This document shows, piece after piece, positions 17,586 to 26,578 of a DNA stretch of 38,403 bases; positions within the stretch are counted from its first letter, which is position 1, and the number at the start of each line of letters is the position of its first letter. The position numbers and the translations under genes are program-made. The stretch comes from a candidate division WOR-3 bacterium (GTDB lineage Bacteria; SDB-A), in contig JAFGSQ010000057.1 in the NCBI GenBank assembly GCA_016934535.1, positions 1-38,403 of the forward strand, read 5' to 3'. The notes beneath the pieces were generated by a model, which saw nothing but the letters and a program-made list of their open reading frames with translations, was not told the origin of the DNA and made no database searches.

Positions 17586-19340
17586 GTGACACAAAAAAAA
17601 GAAAAAATAATTAAAGGTGTTCCTGTAAGTTCCGGCGTGGCTATAGGCGTGTCCAACGTCTACAGAGTCCTGAAAAAGCAGGACGAGTTATCTTTGAAAA
17701 CCAAAATTGAAATCAGTCAAGTCGGTTCCGAAATTGCCAGGTTGTCGCGGGCGGTTTCCCAGGCAAAGGCTGCATTAGACCTACACAGATCGAGACTCAT
17801 TGGCAGAACCAGCAATTATCATCTTGGAATCTTTGAATTCCAATCGTTTCTTCTCGGAGACGAATCTTACATCGGAGCCATAAAAAACCTGATTAAGGAA
17901 AAGCATTTTTCTGCGTGCGATGCTGTTTGGATAGTAACTGATGAACTGGCAAAAAAACTCAAACAGACTTTCGAGGACATAAAAGACGTGGGAAATCTTA
18001 TTTGTTCCGGACTTTCAGACAAAGGAGCGATTCACCTGGCAATTCTTCCTGAAGACGATCCGTTCGTTTTTATTTGCGATATCCTGGCGCCTTCGATGAT
18101 ATCATATCTTTTCAACAGTAAAGTCGCCGGCATTATCACGGAATTCGGGGGCAAGACTTCTCACGCCGTAATACTTTCAGAAAGTCTCGGAGTTCCGGTT
18201 ATAATCAACGCTAAAAAGATCACTGAGCACGCTCAGAACGGAGATGTAGTCGGAATGGAGGGAGGGTGCGGGAAAATAGTCCTCAATCCCTCGGAATTCA
18301 GGTTAAAAGCCTATAACAGACTCAAGGTCTGGAATGGAAAATACCACACCATCATACTTCAGAAATCCCGAAAAAAAGCAGAAACAAAAGACGGTTTCAA
18401 AGTAAAAGTCATGGCGAATATCGAGGTGACGTCTGAAGTTCCATACGCCGTCGCTTCAGGAGCGGAAGGTATAGGGCTTTACAGAACAGAATTTGTCTTT
18501 TTGGACAATCCTCATTATCTTCCGTCATACACCGAGCAGTTCAAGATATACAAAAGCGTAGTATCCGAGATGAACGGGTTGCCGGTCATATTCAGGACGA
18601 TCGATCTCGGAGCCGACAAAATCCCGTTTTACCTCGAAAGTCACAGGAAAATATGGAAAGACGAAACCAATCCTGCACTCGGTTACAGAGGCATCAGACT
18701 GATGCACGATCACTGCAAAGAGCTCATGTTCCCTCAATTGAAGGCAATTTTGAGGGCTTCAGCATACGGACCTGTAAAAATTATGCTCCCCATGGTGTCA
18801 CTCGTCGAAGAAGTGACTGACTTTGAAAAGAAAATTCTCGAAGCAATGGAAGATCTCGGAAAAGAGGCTCCTTCGAAAAAACCTAAAGTGGGCATGATGC
18901 TAGAAACACCAGCTTCGATATTGATGATGGATAAATTCATTCCTATCGTGGATTTTTTTTCGATAGGCACAAACGACCTTACTCAATACATTCTCGCCGT
19001 GGACAGAGACAATCCTCAGGTCGCCTACATCTGGGATCACATGCATCCGGCTGTTCTGAAAACCGTCAAAACTGCCATAGACACAGCTTTAAAAGCCGGC
19101 AAAGAGATAAGCGTCTGCGGCGAGTCTGCGGGAGATCCTTTCGCCGCAGCGGTATTCATAGGTTTCGGCCTTAACAACCTTAGCGTGTCCCCTTCAAAAG
19201 TAGCGGAACTCAAACACCACATAAGGCATTGGAACAAAAAAGATCTAGAATCCGTTTCGGCTGAAGTTCTCAAAATGGATTCGTCGGAAATAGTGAGAAA
19301 ATACGTAAAAAGGACGGTGAAGGTTGGACTTTCAGGGTAG
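17586..19340 (+). CDS. ptsI: Phosphoenolpyruvate--protein phosphotransferase (PTS enzyme I)
   Basis: Moves phosphate from PEP to HPr. The protein has 584 residues from the chosen GTG, close to the family's usual 570-580. Seen: the N-terminal KGVPVSSGVAIG block, active His193 in GGKTSHAVILSESLGVP, and then the PEP-binding barrel with GIGLYRTEFVFL, a FRTIDLGADK block, MLETPASILMMDKF, the FFSIGTNDLTQY signature and the late CGESAGDP cysteine motif. It is the second gene of a compact ptsH-ptsI pair and has no EII nearby. There is no N-terminal GAF domain, so this is the sugar-type EI and not the nitrogen-type PtsP. The stop lies 7 nt before the isomerase ATG. Confidence 0.95.
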   Translation: MTQKKEKIIKGVPVSSGVAIGVSNVYRVLKKQDELSLKTKIEISQVGSEIARLSRAVSQAKAALDLHRSRLIGRTSNYHLGIFEFQSFLLGDESYIGAIKNLIKEKHFSACDAVWIVTDELAKKLKQTFEDIKDVGNLICSGLSDKGAIHLAILPEDDPFVFICDILAPSMISYLFNSKVAGIITEFGGKTSHAVILSESLGVPVIINAKKITEHAQNGDVVGMEGGCGKIVLNPSEFRLKAYNRLKVWNGKYHTIILQKSRKKAETKDGFKVKVMANIEVTSEVPYAVASGAEGIGLYRTEFVFLDNPHYLPSYTEQFKIYKSVVSEMNGLPVIFRTIDLGADKIPFYLESHRKIWKDETNPALGYRGIRLMHDHCKELMFPQLKAILRASAYGPVKIMLPMVSLVEEVTDFEKKILEAMEDLGKEAPSKKPKVGMMLETPASILMMDKFIPIVDFFSIGTNDLTQYILAVDRDNPQVAYIWDHMHPAVLKTVKTAIDTALKAGKEISVCGESAGDPFAAAVFIGFGLNNLSVSPSKVAELKHHIRHWNKKDLESVSAEVLKMDSSEIVRKYVKRTVKVGLSG

Positions 19341-19347
19341 CAGGACT

Positions 19348-20328
19348 ATGCGTGACTGGATTCTTGGATGGCCTGATGATTTAGTCTCCGGTTACAAAAA
19401 AGCGGAAAGTTTGCCTGTCCCGGAATCGGACCCGGTTGTTTTTTGGGGGATGGGAGGTTCCGGAATAGTCGGGAGAATATTTTCTGACGTGGCGAATGAA
19501 ATAGGAATAAAGCCTGTCTTTTCGGGAGGAGGATACGGGGTTCCCGATTGGATTTGCGGAAAAACTCTTTTCATACCCGTGAGTTATTCCGGAAACACCG
19601 AAGAAACTCTCGAGTCTTTCGAAAAAGCAATTGCGAAAAAAGCCATGGTGCTCCCTATGTTTTCTGGAGGAAAGCTCGGTACCGAATCCAAAAACAAAAG
19701 TTTATTGAGCGTCAAAATGCAGTCCGGAAGAGCCCCGAGGGCAAATCTGCCTGAAATGATAGGTATAGCCGCGGCGCTTTGCGAAAAATCCGGCGCTTTA
19801 CCTTCGATGGAAAAAATGATTCTTGACGCCGCCTCTGCGGTCGAGCGCCTTCTTTCTGAAAGAAAAGAAGAAATGAAAGAACTGGCTCAGAATACTGCCG
19901 GAGCTGAAATCTACGCCGTTTCATCGGAAAAGATAAAAAGCGCTTCGACGAGATGGGTTTGCCAGATAAACGAAAACGCGAAAAAGACGGCCGAAGCCCT
20001 TTGGCTACCCGAAATGAATCACAATTTCGTCGTCGGAGGAGCGCCAAGAGATGCGGTTTTTATTTATCTAGTTCAGGTATGCCTGGACAAGCCGGGAAGC
20101 TGCAAAAGGAGAACCGCAACGTCTGAATTGATGAAAGAGAGCTCTGAAAATTTCAAATCTTTCGAAATATTATTCACCGGTAACGATTATTTTTCATCAT
20201 ACATGGAGGCTCTCGCTTTCGGTGATTTATACAGCGCTTATCTCGCGGAGACTCTCGAAATAGATCCTCTGCCGATTACGGCGATAGACAGATTAAAATC
20301 TTTGCTTGGCGGAGAAATAAAGCAGTGA
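19348..20328 (+). CDS. Bifunctional phosphoglucose/phosphomannose isomerase
   Basis: Interconverts glucose-6-P or mannose-6-P with fructose-6-P. The 326-residue protein has an SIS fold, with WGMGGSGIVG near residue 34 and the sugar-phosphate loop PVSYSGNTEET. The family catalytic pair appears as Glu209 (in NENAKK) and His225 (in MNHN), 16 residues apart, the same spacing as Glu203/His219 in the archaeal PGI/PMI. The residue after NHN is Phe where most relatives have Glu, which is not one of the two catalytic positions. An in-frame TTG at 19324 overlaps ptsI. The ATG at 19348 behind AGG is preferred, with moderate certainty. The end overlaps the nucleotidyltransferase start by 4 nt, tying sugar isomerisation to nucleotide-sugar synthesis. 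Confidence 0.9.
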   Translation: MRDWILGWPDDLVSGYKKAESLPVPESDPVVFWGMGGSGIVGRIFSDVANEIGIKPVFSGGGYGVPDWICGKTLFIPVSYSGNTEETLESFEKAIAKKAMVLPMFSGGKLGTESKNKSLLSVKMQSGRAPRANLPEMIGIAAALCEKSGALPSMEKMILDAASAVERLLSERKEEMKELAQNTAGAEIYAVSSEKIKSASTRWVCQINENAKKTAEALWLPEMNHNFVVGGAPRDAVFIYLVQVCLDKPGSCKRRTATSELMKESSENFKSFEILFTGNDYFSSYMEALAFGDLYSAYLAETLEIDPLPITAIDRLKSLLGGEIKQ

Positions 20329-21296
20329 GAATAATAATACCGGCCGCAGGGATTGGAAAAAGACTTCAACCGCACACTTTTGTCGAACCCAAAGTAATGA
20401 TGAGATTGGCTGGAAAACCTATGATCGGCCATATAATGGATATGGTCGTGAAAATGAGCCCCCGTGAAGTGGTCGTGGTAGTCGGATATAAAAGCGACGC
20501 TATTATCCGCTATCTTTCGGAAAGCTACTCATCCATGAAAATCAGATTCGTTTTACAGGATGATATGCTTGGCTTGGGACATGCCGTATATATAACAGGT
20601 GACAGCGATGACGACACTCTGATTATTCTCGGCGACACGATTTTCAGGTTCGACTTCGAAAAAATTCTCAGATCGGCGGATAATTCCATAGGAGTAGCCC
20701 AGGTCGGAGACCCAAGGCGTTTCGGAGTTGTCGAAATGTCTGACGACGGAGCGGTGAGAAATCTCGTCGAAAAACCTCAAAATCCTCCTTCCAATCTGGC
20801 GATTGTTGGAATATACCGTATACGGGAATTTCACCTGCTGTTCGAAGCCCTCGCTTCAATCGTAAAAGAGGGCAAAAAAACATCGGGAGAAATACAGTTG
20901 ACCGACGCTCTTCAGGAAATGATTAACAGAGGCGGCAGAATTACAACTTTCGGTATTGAAAAATGGCTCGACTGCGGAAAACCGGAGACTCTGTTTTCAA
21001 CTCAGGCCTATCTGCTTAAAGAAATGGCCTGGAAATACTCGGTTCCCGGATCCGCCGTCATTGATCCTGTTTTTGTTTCTGACCGAGCTGTTATTGAAAA
21101 TTCTGTGATAGGTCCTAACGTAGATCTCGCAGAGAATTGTTCTGTGACCAACTGCGTTGTAAGAAACTCGATAGTCGGAAAGAATGCTTTGCTTAAAAAC
21201 GCGGTGATAGAAGATTCAATCATAGGAGAGAACGCCAGAATAATTGGTTCTTTCAAAAAAATAAACGCCGTCGGCTATTCCGAAATCAACTTGTAA
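20325..21296 (+). CDS. Sugar-phosphate nucleotidyltransferase with left-handed beta-helix tail
   Basis: Makes a nucleotide sugar from an NTP and a sugar-1-phosphate. The N-terminus has the signature PAAGIGKRLQPHTFVEPKVMM (first 30 residues), where the usual Gly-Thr-Arg is Gly-Lys-Arg, followed by LAGKPMIGH. A DTIF-type metal site (ILGDTIFRFD) and a VEKP motif follow. From about residue 240 isoleucine/valine-rich hexapeptide turns (SVIGPNV, SIVGKNA, SIIGENA) form a beta-helix. This resembles long glucose-1-P thymidylyltransferases and mannose-1-P guanylyltransferases, and the exact sugar and base cannot be told. The GTG start overlaps the isomerase stop (GTGA), so the two are translationally coupled and may form a mannose-6-P or glucose-6-P to nucleotide-sugar route with a missing mutase. 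Confidence 0.9.
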   Translation: MRIIIPAAGIGKRLQPHTFVEPKVMMRLAGKPMIGHIMDMVVKMSPREVVVVVGYKSDAIIRYLSESYSSMKIRFVLQDDMLGLGHAVYITGDSDDDTLIILGDTIFRFDFEKILRSADNSIGVAQVGDPRRFGVVEMSDDGAVRNLVEKPQNPPSNLAIVGIYRIREFHLLFEALASIVKEGKKTSGEIQLTDALQEMINRGGRITTFGIEKWLDCGKPETLFSTQAYLLKEMAWKYSVPGSAVIDPVFVSDRAVIENSVIGPNVDLAENCSVTNCVVRNSIVGKNALLKNAVIEDSIIGENARIIGSFKKINAVGYSEINL

Positions 21297-21319
21297 CTTT
21301 TGGATAAAGAGAGGAAAAA

Positions 21320-22462
21320 ATGGATAAATACTATTTTACTTCCGAGTCCGTTACTGAAGGGCATCCGGATAAACTGTGCGATCAGATTTCCGACGCAATT
21401 GTTGACTCCGCTCTGGATCAGGATCCAGAAAGCAGAGTGGCATGCGAAACACTCGCTACAACAGGCCTGATAATGGTGGTCGGAGAAATGACAACCGGCG
21501 CCTACGTCGAAATCCAGAACATTGCCAGAGAAGTTGTGAGAGACGCGGGATACGACGATCCTAAATTTGGTTTCGATTACGAGTCTTGTGCTGTGATTTC
21601 CTCTCTCCACGACCAGACCGGAGACATAGCACAGGGCGTTGATATTGGAGGCGCGGGAGATCAGGGGATGATGTTCGGCTTTGCCTGCAGTGAGACCGCG
21701 GAGTTGATGCCTCTGCCTATAATGCTTGCTCACAAGCTGACAAAGAGACTCGCCGAATTCAGAAGATCTACGAACGAATGCCTTCTCCGGCCGGACGGAA
21801 AATCGCAGGTAACAGTTGAATACGAAAGCGGCGTGCCGAAAAGAGTTTCGGTGGTTCTTGTCAGTTCCCAACATTGCCCCGAGGTGAAACATCAGAAATT
21901 GAACGAGGTGATAAAAAACGAGATAATATTTAAAGCTTTGCCCGGGGAATTGATCGATGGAGACACGAAAATTTTAATTAATCCGACAGGCAGATTCGTC
22001 AGCGGAGGCCCGGCGGCTGATTCCGGTCTGACAGGCAGAAAGCTCATGGTAGACACTTACGGGGGGTATTCAAGACACGGAGGAGGCGCTTTTTCGGGAA
22101 AAGATCCGACGAAAGTTGACAGAAGCGGTGCTTATATGGCACGTTATCTGGCGAAAAACGTAGTGGCCGCAGGTCTGGCCGAAAAATGCGAGATACAGAT
22201 AGCTTACGCAATAGGAGTACCCGATCCTGTTTCCCTTTTCGTCGAAACTTTTGGAACCGGCAAGGCTCATGAAGGGAAAATATCTGAAGCGCTGATGGGA
22301 CTAGTCGATATGTCACCGCGGGGGATAATAAGCAGATTCGGTTTGAAAAGCCCTATCTACAGGAAAACGGCTGTTTACGGTCATTTCGGGAGGGAAAACG
22401 AAGGCTTCCCGTGGGAAGTAACCGATATAGCGGATGAATTGAAAAAGACAGTAAAAAAGTGA
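21320..22462 (+). CDS. metK: S-adenosylmethionine synthetase
   Basis: Makes SAM from methionine and ATP in the cytoplasm. The 380-residue protein has all family blocks: [20 protein letters not shown] with His15 and Asp17, the [13 protein letters not shown] phosphate loop, the [14 protein letters not shown] block and the [19 protein letters not shown] block. Length matches the usual 380-400. GAGAGG ends 6 nt before the ATG. No SAM riboswitch fits in the 23-nt gap before it. The stop overlaps the GTG of a sensor-kinase gene by 4 nt (GTGA). This is an unusual partner, so metK expression and kinase expression may be linked. Confidence 0.97.
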   Translation: MDKYYFTSESVTEGHPDKLCDQISDAIVDSALDQDPESRVACETLATTGLIMVVGEMTTGAYVEIQNIAREVVRDAGYDDPKFGFDYESCAVISSLHDQTGDIAQGVDIGGAGDQGMMFGFACSETAELMPLPIMLAHKLTKRLAEFRRSTNECLLRPDGKSQVTVEYESGVPKRVSVVLVSSQHCPEVKHQKLNEVIKNEIIFKALPGELIDGDTKILINPTGRFVSGGPAADSGLTGRKLMVDTYGGYSRHGGGAFSGKDPTKVDRSGAYMARYLAKNVVAAGLAEKCEIQIAYAIGVPDPVSLFVETFGTGKAHEGKISEALMGLVDMSPRGIISRFGLKSPIYRKTAVYGHFGRENEGFPWEVTDIADELKKTVKK

Positions 22463-24000
22463 AATATGCTTCGGGCATAAGGTTTTTCTTTATAGTAATT
22501 ACGTCCGGCCTTGCCCTGACGTGTGTCGCTTCCGTAATCCTCATAGACCGTTCGCTGGCCTTGGCGAGAGAAACCATATCTCTGTCACTGGATGCTGAAA
22601 CCGAGTTACTCGAAAATTATCTTGAAAATACGGAATCCGACGACTACACGTTCATGAGGCCTTATTTCGATTATGTTTCCACGGACAGCGCTTCATCAGA
22701 AATCAAAAACGCCATGTTTTCTAATTTTCTTTTACCAAGCGGGAACAGAGTTTACGTCGGCAGGAGCACAGAGGATTTCGGAACTATAAACCTCTACAAA
22801 AACCTGATTATAGCCGCTCTCGCAGTAACTGTGCTGATTTCATTTGCCGCCATTGTTTTATTCACTGATGAGAACGTCATGAAACCCCTTAGAATTATGG
22901 GAGAGCTGACTGGAGCCAAACCGGAACCGGAAAATCTGATAGAAAATATGAAAGCGATAATAAAAGACCTCGAGGAAAAGAAAAGTGAACTCGAGAACAT
23001 GTATTCGATAGAAAAAACAAGGGTCAGAAATATGACTCTGAGAAGCGGAGCAGTCCTTCAGAGCCTGAAAGCCGGCATTATTGACGTTGACGCTGACGCG
23101 AATGTCATCCAGTGCAATCAGGAACTTTTCAATATCGTGGGTATAGAAAAGAGAGAGCTCAACGGAAAACTCCGAAATTCATCTTTGTCTCCGGATATTA
23201 CAACAATTATATTCGATTGTCTGGAAAGAAAAAAACCTGAGAGAAAAAGAATTGACCTCAACGGAAGGATAATAGACGTATTTGTCTCTCCTGTACTGGA
23301 AGCAGAACAGATTATCGGAGCCGTCGCAGTATTTTACGACATGACCGAAACCGTACTCCTGGAAAGAATGTTTATGACAAGGGAAAAAATGCTTTCTCTT
23401 TCCGAGATATCAGCGGGTGTCTCCCACGAATTCAGGAATTCGGCAGGAGTTCTTCTCGCTCTGGCATCGGCTATCTATCAGAAGCAGAACGATGAGAACG
23501 CGAAAATGCTGCTCGAGGAGACAAAATCCCTCGTCGGAATAGTTGAAAATTTTTCTCAGTTGGCTCAAAAAAAAGACAAGTCTTTCGCCGAATTCGACGT
23601 CAAAGAAATGACGGAAGAAATCAAAAAGTACTACAAATGGAATTTCAAGGCGGATTTCAGGCACAATCTTTTTGTCGGCGACAAAGACCTGATTAGAAGA
23701 GCTCTCATAAATGTCCTGCAAAACTCAATAGAAGCCTCTGAACCGAACCAGGCAGAAATCCTTGTAACCACTGACAAGATAGACAGTTGGCAGAGAATCG
23801 AAGTCACTGATAAAGCAGGAGGAATAAAAGACGATCAGCTTGAAAAGGTAAAAGCGCCGTTCTATACTTCAAAAAAGGAAGGGGTGGGACTGGGCTTGGC
23901 CATAGTCGAAAAGATAATTCAGATGCACGGCGGCTCTCTCGAAATCAGAAATTTCGAAGGAGGGCTGAAAGTGACCATGACCTGGAGCGGAGATGAGTGA
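22459..24000 (+). CDS. NtrB-like membrane sensor histidine kinase
   Basis: Probable sensor for the response regulator encoded next. The 513-residue protein has a first membrane helix (about 6-28), an extracytoplasmic stretch of about 80 residues, a second helix (about 112-134), a HAMP-like/coiled linker, a PAS domain (about 193-300), and a phospho-acceptor His323 in [12 protein letters not shown]. An ATPase follows with N-box [10 protein letters not shown]-box DKAGGI, F-box APFYTSK and G-box GVGLGLA. No periplasmic domain family was recognised. The GTG start overlaps the metK stop (GTGA). The end overlaps the response regulator by 8 nt. Membrane attachment and the His/sigma-54 pairing make a ZraS/AtoS-like role likelier than classical cytosolic NtrB, but the signal is unknown. 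Confidence 0.9.
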   Translation: MKYASGIRFFFIVITSGLALTCVASVILIDRSLALARETISLSLDAETELLENYLENTESDDYTFMRPYFDYVSTDSASSEIKNAMFSNFLLPSGNRVYVGRSTEDFGTINLYKNLIIAALAVTVLISFAAIVLFTDENVMKPLRIMGELTGAKPEPENLIENMKAIIKDLEEKKSELENMYSIEKTRVRNMTLRSGAVLQSLKAGIIDVDADANVIQCNQELFNIVGIEKRELNGKLRNSSLSPDITTIIFDCLERKKPERKRIDLNGRIIDVFVSPVLEAEQIIGAVAVFYDMTETVLLERMFMTREKMLSLSEISAGVSHEFRNSAGVLLALASAIYQKQNDENAKMLLEETKSLVGIVENFSQLAQKKDKSFAEFDVKEMTEEIKKYYKWNFKADFRHNLFVGDKDLIRRALINVLQNSIEASEPNQAEILVTTDKIDSWQRIEVTDKAGGIKDDQLEKVKAPFYTSKKEGVGLGLAIVEKIIQMHGGSLEIRNFEGGLKVTMTWSGDE

Positions 24001-25300
24001 TGTCCTGATAGTCGAAGACAAAAAAAATCTCAGGATAGCCCTGAAAAATATTCTTTGTGAAGCCGGTTACCAGGTGTTTGAAGCCGAGGACATAAGCACC
24101 GCAAAAATTCTGATTGAGAAGAATTCTCCTGTTACAGCCGTGATAGATGTCAGACTTCCAGACGGAAGCGGGCTGGATCTGCTGGATCATATAACGGAAT
24201 GCGGAAAATCAGTAATTACGATAATGATGAGTGCTTACGGCGATATTCCCGTAGCCGTCAGCGCAATGAAAAAAGGAGCAAAGGATTTTGTAACCAAACC
24301 GTTCGAACCTTATGAGCTTTTAGGTATAATTAAAAGAGAGCTTGCTCTGGCCGAAAGTTCCGCGAAATATTCCGAAGACTCATTCGAACCGGCTGGAAAT
24401 TCGAAACTTTGGCTGAAAGTCCTCGATCTCGCTAAAAACGTCGCAAAAATGGACAGCACGGTACTTCTGTCAGGCGAAACAGGTTCAGGGAAAGAGGTCG
24501 TGGCAAAATACATTCACGGGAACAGCAAGAGAGCGAAATTTCCTTTCATCCCCGTCAATTGCGCCGCTTTGCCCAGAGAATTGGTTGAAAGCGAGCTTTT
24601 TGGCGCTGAATCCGGAGCCTTCACAGGCATAGGCAAAACAAGACAGGGAAAATTCGAATCCGCCGGCGGAGGGACGGTTTTTTTGGACGAAATCGGAGAC
24701 CTGTCCGAAGAAGCGCAGGCCAAGATACTCAGAATCCTCGAGACGAAAAAAATCCAAAGACTCGGCAGTGCGTCATCTATAGATGTCGACGTCAGAATAA
24801 TTTCAGCGACAAACAAAAAGCTCGAAGAAGAGATCGAGAAGGGCAAATTCAGAGAGGACCTTTTTTACAGATTGGCTGTATTCCCTATAGAAATACCGCC
24901 TCTGAGGGACAGACCGGACGACATAGAAGATATTGCAAGACAGCTCGTAAAAAGGATATCTCTGAAGATTGACAAAGATTTTAATCCTGAAATCGGCAAA
25001 GACATTTTAGATAAACTGGCGTCTCACAACTGGCCCGGAAACGTCAGAGAACTTGCCAACGTCATCGAAAGGGCAATGATACTTTCGGGGGACACGACTA
25101 TCGATCCTGAAAAAATTTATTTACCGGACAGAAAGAGAGAAACTGAAATTCACAGGGCAAAAATGGACAGAGAAAAAGACGTCATAAAAAGAGCTCTCGA
25201 AAGCGCAGGTTGGAAAAGGACAGAAGCCGCAAAAATACTCGGCATAAGTTACAGATCTCTTCTGGAAAAAATAAAAAAGTACGAACTAAGAAAAAATTAA
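23993..25300 (+). CDS. NtrC-family sigma-54-dependent response regulator
   Basis: Transcription activator working with sigma-54. The 435-residue protein has a receiver with phospho-acceptor Asp52 (VIDVRLPDGSG) and a conserved Lys near 103. It has an AAA+ domain with Walker A GETGSGKE, a GAFTG loop (208-213), Walker B FLDEIGDL, an arginine-finger region (FREDLFYRL) and LPLRDR-like PPLRDRPDD. A Fis-type helix-turn-helix closes the protein (GWKRTEAAKILGISYRSLLEKIKKY). The sixth residue of the sigma-54-contact GAFTGA motif is Ile, not Ala. It overlaps the kinase gene by 8 nt. Targets are unknown, and no clear -24/-12 promoter was recognised in the window's short gaps. Confidence 0.93.
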   Translation: MSDVLIVEDKKNLRIALKNILCEAGYQVFEAEDISTAKILIEKNSPVTAVIDVRLPDGSGLDLLDHITECGKSVITIMMSAYGDIPVAVSAMKKGAKDFVTKPFEPYELLGIIKRELALAESSAKYSEDSFEPAGNSKLWLKVLDLAKNVAKMDSTVLLSGETGSGKEVVAKYIHGNSKRAKFPFIPVNCAALPRELVESELFGAESGAFTGIGKTRQGKFESAGGGTVFLDEIGDLSEEAQAKILRILETKKIQRLGSASSIDVDVRIISATNKKLEEEIEKGKFREDLFYRLAVFPIEIPPLRDRPDDIEDIARQLVKRISLKIDKDFNPEIGKDILDKLASHNWPGNVRELANVIERAMILSGDTTIDPEKIYLPDRKRETEIHRAKMDREKDVIKRALESAGWKRTEAAKILGISYRSLLEKIKKYELRKN

Positions 25301-25368
25301 AAAACTTGACAATGTAACTTCTCTGTGAAAAAATCAGAAAAATTTAAAGTATAACTGCAGGAGAAAAT
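25301..25368 (+). promoter_or_regulatory. Short promoter/leader region of rpmB
   Basis: A perfect TTGACA (25306-25311) lies right behind the response-regulator stop, but no convincing -10 follows at 16-18 nt. A TATAAC (25350-25355) is present but sits too close to the ATG to leave the ribosome site intact. AGGAG (25359-25363) lies 5 nt before the ATG of rpmB. A promoter here is plausible but unproven. Confidence 0.3.
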
Positions 25369-25563
25369 ATGTCATATAAATGTGAAATATGCGGAAAAAG
25401 ACCCGGCGTTGGTAACAATGTCAGTCATGCCAACAACAGGACCAAAAGAAGATTTCTTCCCAATCTTCAGAAGATAAGCGTTTTGAGTGAGAAAGGAACG
25501 TCTTCGAAAAAAATGGTCTGCACCGCCTGTATCAAAGCCGGAAAAGTCCGCAAATCAATTTAA
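25369..25563 (+). CDS. rpmB: Large ribosomal subunit protein bL28
   Basis: Structural protein of the 50S subunit. The 64-residue sequence shows the family core ([19 protein letters not shown]). It has two CxxC pairs (Cys5/Cys8 and Cys51/Cys54), making it the zinc-binding (C+) form of L28. A ribosome site AGGAG precedes the ATG by 5 nt. It is not next to rpmG (L33), its partner in many bacteria. The next gene, an L,D-transpeptidase-like lipoprotein, starts 13 nt after the stop. Confidence 0.96.
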   Translation: MSYKCEICGKRPGVGNNVSHANNRTKRRFLPNLQKISVLSEKGTSSKKMVCTACIKAGKVRKSI

Positions 25564-25576
25564 TACGCCGTCAGGC

Positions 25577-26572
25577 ATGAGCGCCAGAATTAAAGTTCTT
25601 CTCACGGGAGCTTTGTTCGTCCTATTGGAGCTGTTTTTATTAGCCGTCGTATCGTGTAATTACTCGGCTAAGCTTTCAGTTAAAAATCCGGACATCAGAA
25701 TCCCGATAGCCGAAACAGAGCTCTCTTTTAAGCAAATTCTCTTTTTCGGCGGAGACATAATTGAATCGGAATTCATATATCCTCACCCGCAATGCACGGT
25801 TCCGAGTTATGCTGTTTTTTATGTCAAACCTTCACTCGCGAAAGATATACTCGATATTTCAGCTATCCATACATCAGGCGGAACAGAAGTGGTTATCCAT
25901 GCCGGGGGAGATTCATTTTTCTATTCTTTCGATCACAACGGGGGAAAATTCGAAATACCGTTTACGGGTGTTGATTATTCTCCTATGAAAATAATCGTCA
26001 GGCGCGGGGGCAGGGAGGAGACGTTTGCGCTGACGCTGTATTCCGAGAGATGGCTCGAAGTATTCTGTGATTGGGACATACAATGCGCTGTTTTGTGGGA
26101 AGGGGCGAGACCGAGATATTGGACGGTGGTTTCAACGGGGAAAGAAAACTGGACGAGAGCTGAGCATTGCAGGATTTTTTCGAAAAGCCCGGTAGCTTAT
26201 TTTGTCCTGGACAGAGCGCCGATGAGATATTGGCTTGGATTTCAGGAAGTTTACGGGACTGTCAACGGAACTCATGCCCCGTTGTCCGGAACATGGTGGC
26301 GGCTCGGAAGGCAGGGAAGCCACGGCTGTGTTAGAAATCCTTTGGCGGACAAGTTTTACGCGTTGCTCGACACGGGAAACAGGGTCGAGCTTCATTACAG
26401 GTATTCTCAGGGATTCACCCTTAAAGAGATAAATCCTGCATGGGAGTATCTGATTTTGGAACCGCTAGATACTTTGGAAGACACAATGCCGTATAAACAA
26501 TACTGCGATGAAGCAAGAAAAAGACTTCTTCCGATATATGAAGAACTTATAAAGAGTGAAAAGCAGGAGTAA
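25577..26572 (+). CDS. L,D-transpeptidase-like (YkuD) lipoprotein
   Basis: Probable cell-wall enzyme that cross-links or anchors peptidoglycan stem peptides outside the membrane. The 331-residue protein starts with a hydrophobic helix ending in VVSC (Cys27), a lipobox-like site, with an odd Glu18 inside the hydrophobic stretch. The catalytic motif is clear: SHGCVRN with His249 and Cys251, preceded by NGTHAP and followed by a hydrophobic TGNRVELHY strand, as in YkuD domains. About 120 residues between the lipobox and the catalytic domain are beta-rich and unassigned. The open frame begins inside rpmB, but the ATG at 25577 best fits the signal sequence. Its ribosome site is weak, so coupling to rpmB is likely. 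Confidence 0.82.
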   Translation: MSARIKVLLTGALFVLLELFLLAVVSCNYSAKLSVKNPDIRIPIAETELSFKQILFFGGDIIESEFIYPHPQCTVPSYAVFYVKPSLAKDILDISAIHTSGGTEVVIHAGGDSFFYSFDHNGGKFEIPFTGVDYSPMKIIVRRGGREETFALTLYSERWLEVFCDWDIQCAVLWEGARPRYWTVVSTGKENWTRAEHCRIFSKSPVAYFVLDRAPMRYWLGFQEVYGTVNGTHAPLSGTWWRLGRQGSHGCVRNPLADKFYALLDTGNRVELHYRYSQGFTLKEINPAWEYLILEPLDTLEDTMPYKQYCDEARKRLLPIYEELIKSEKQE

Positions 26573-26578
26573 CGGCGA

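Noticed and set aside
21297-21319. SAM riboswitch before metK
   Set aside because: Only 23 nt separate metK from the previous gene.
21275-21892. 205-codon minus-strand frame over the metK start
   Set aside because: It opposes the near-invariant MetK blocks and has no family resemblance.
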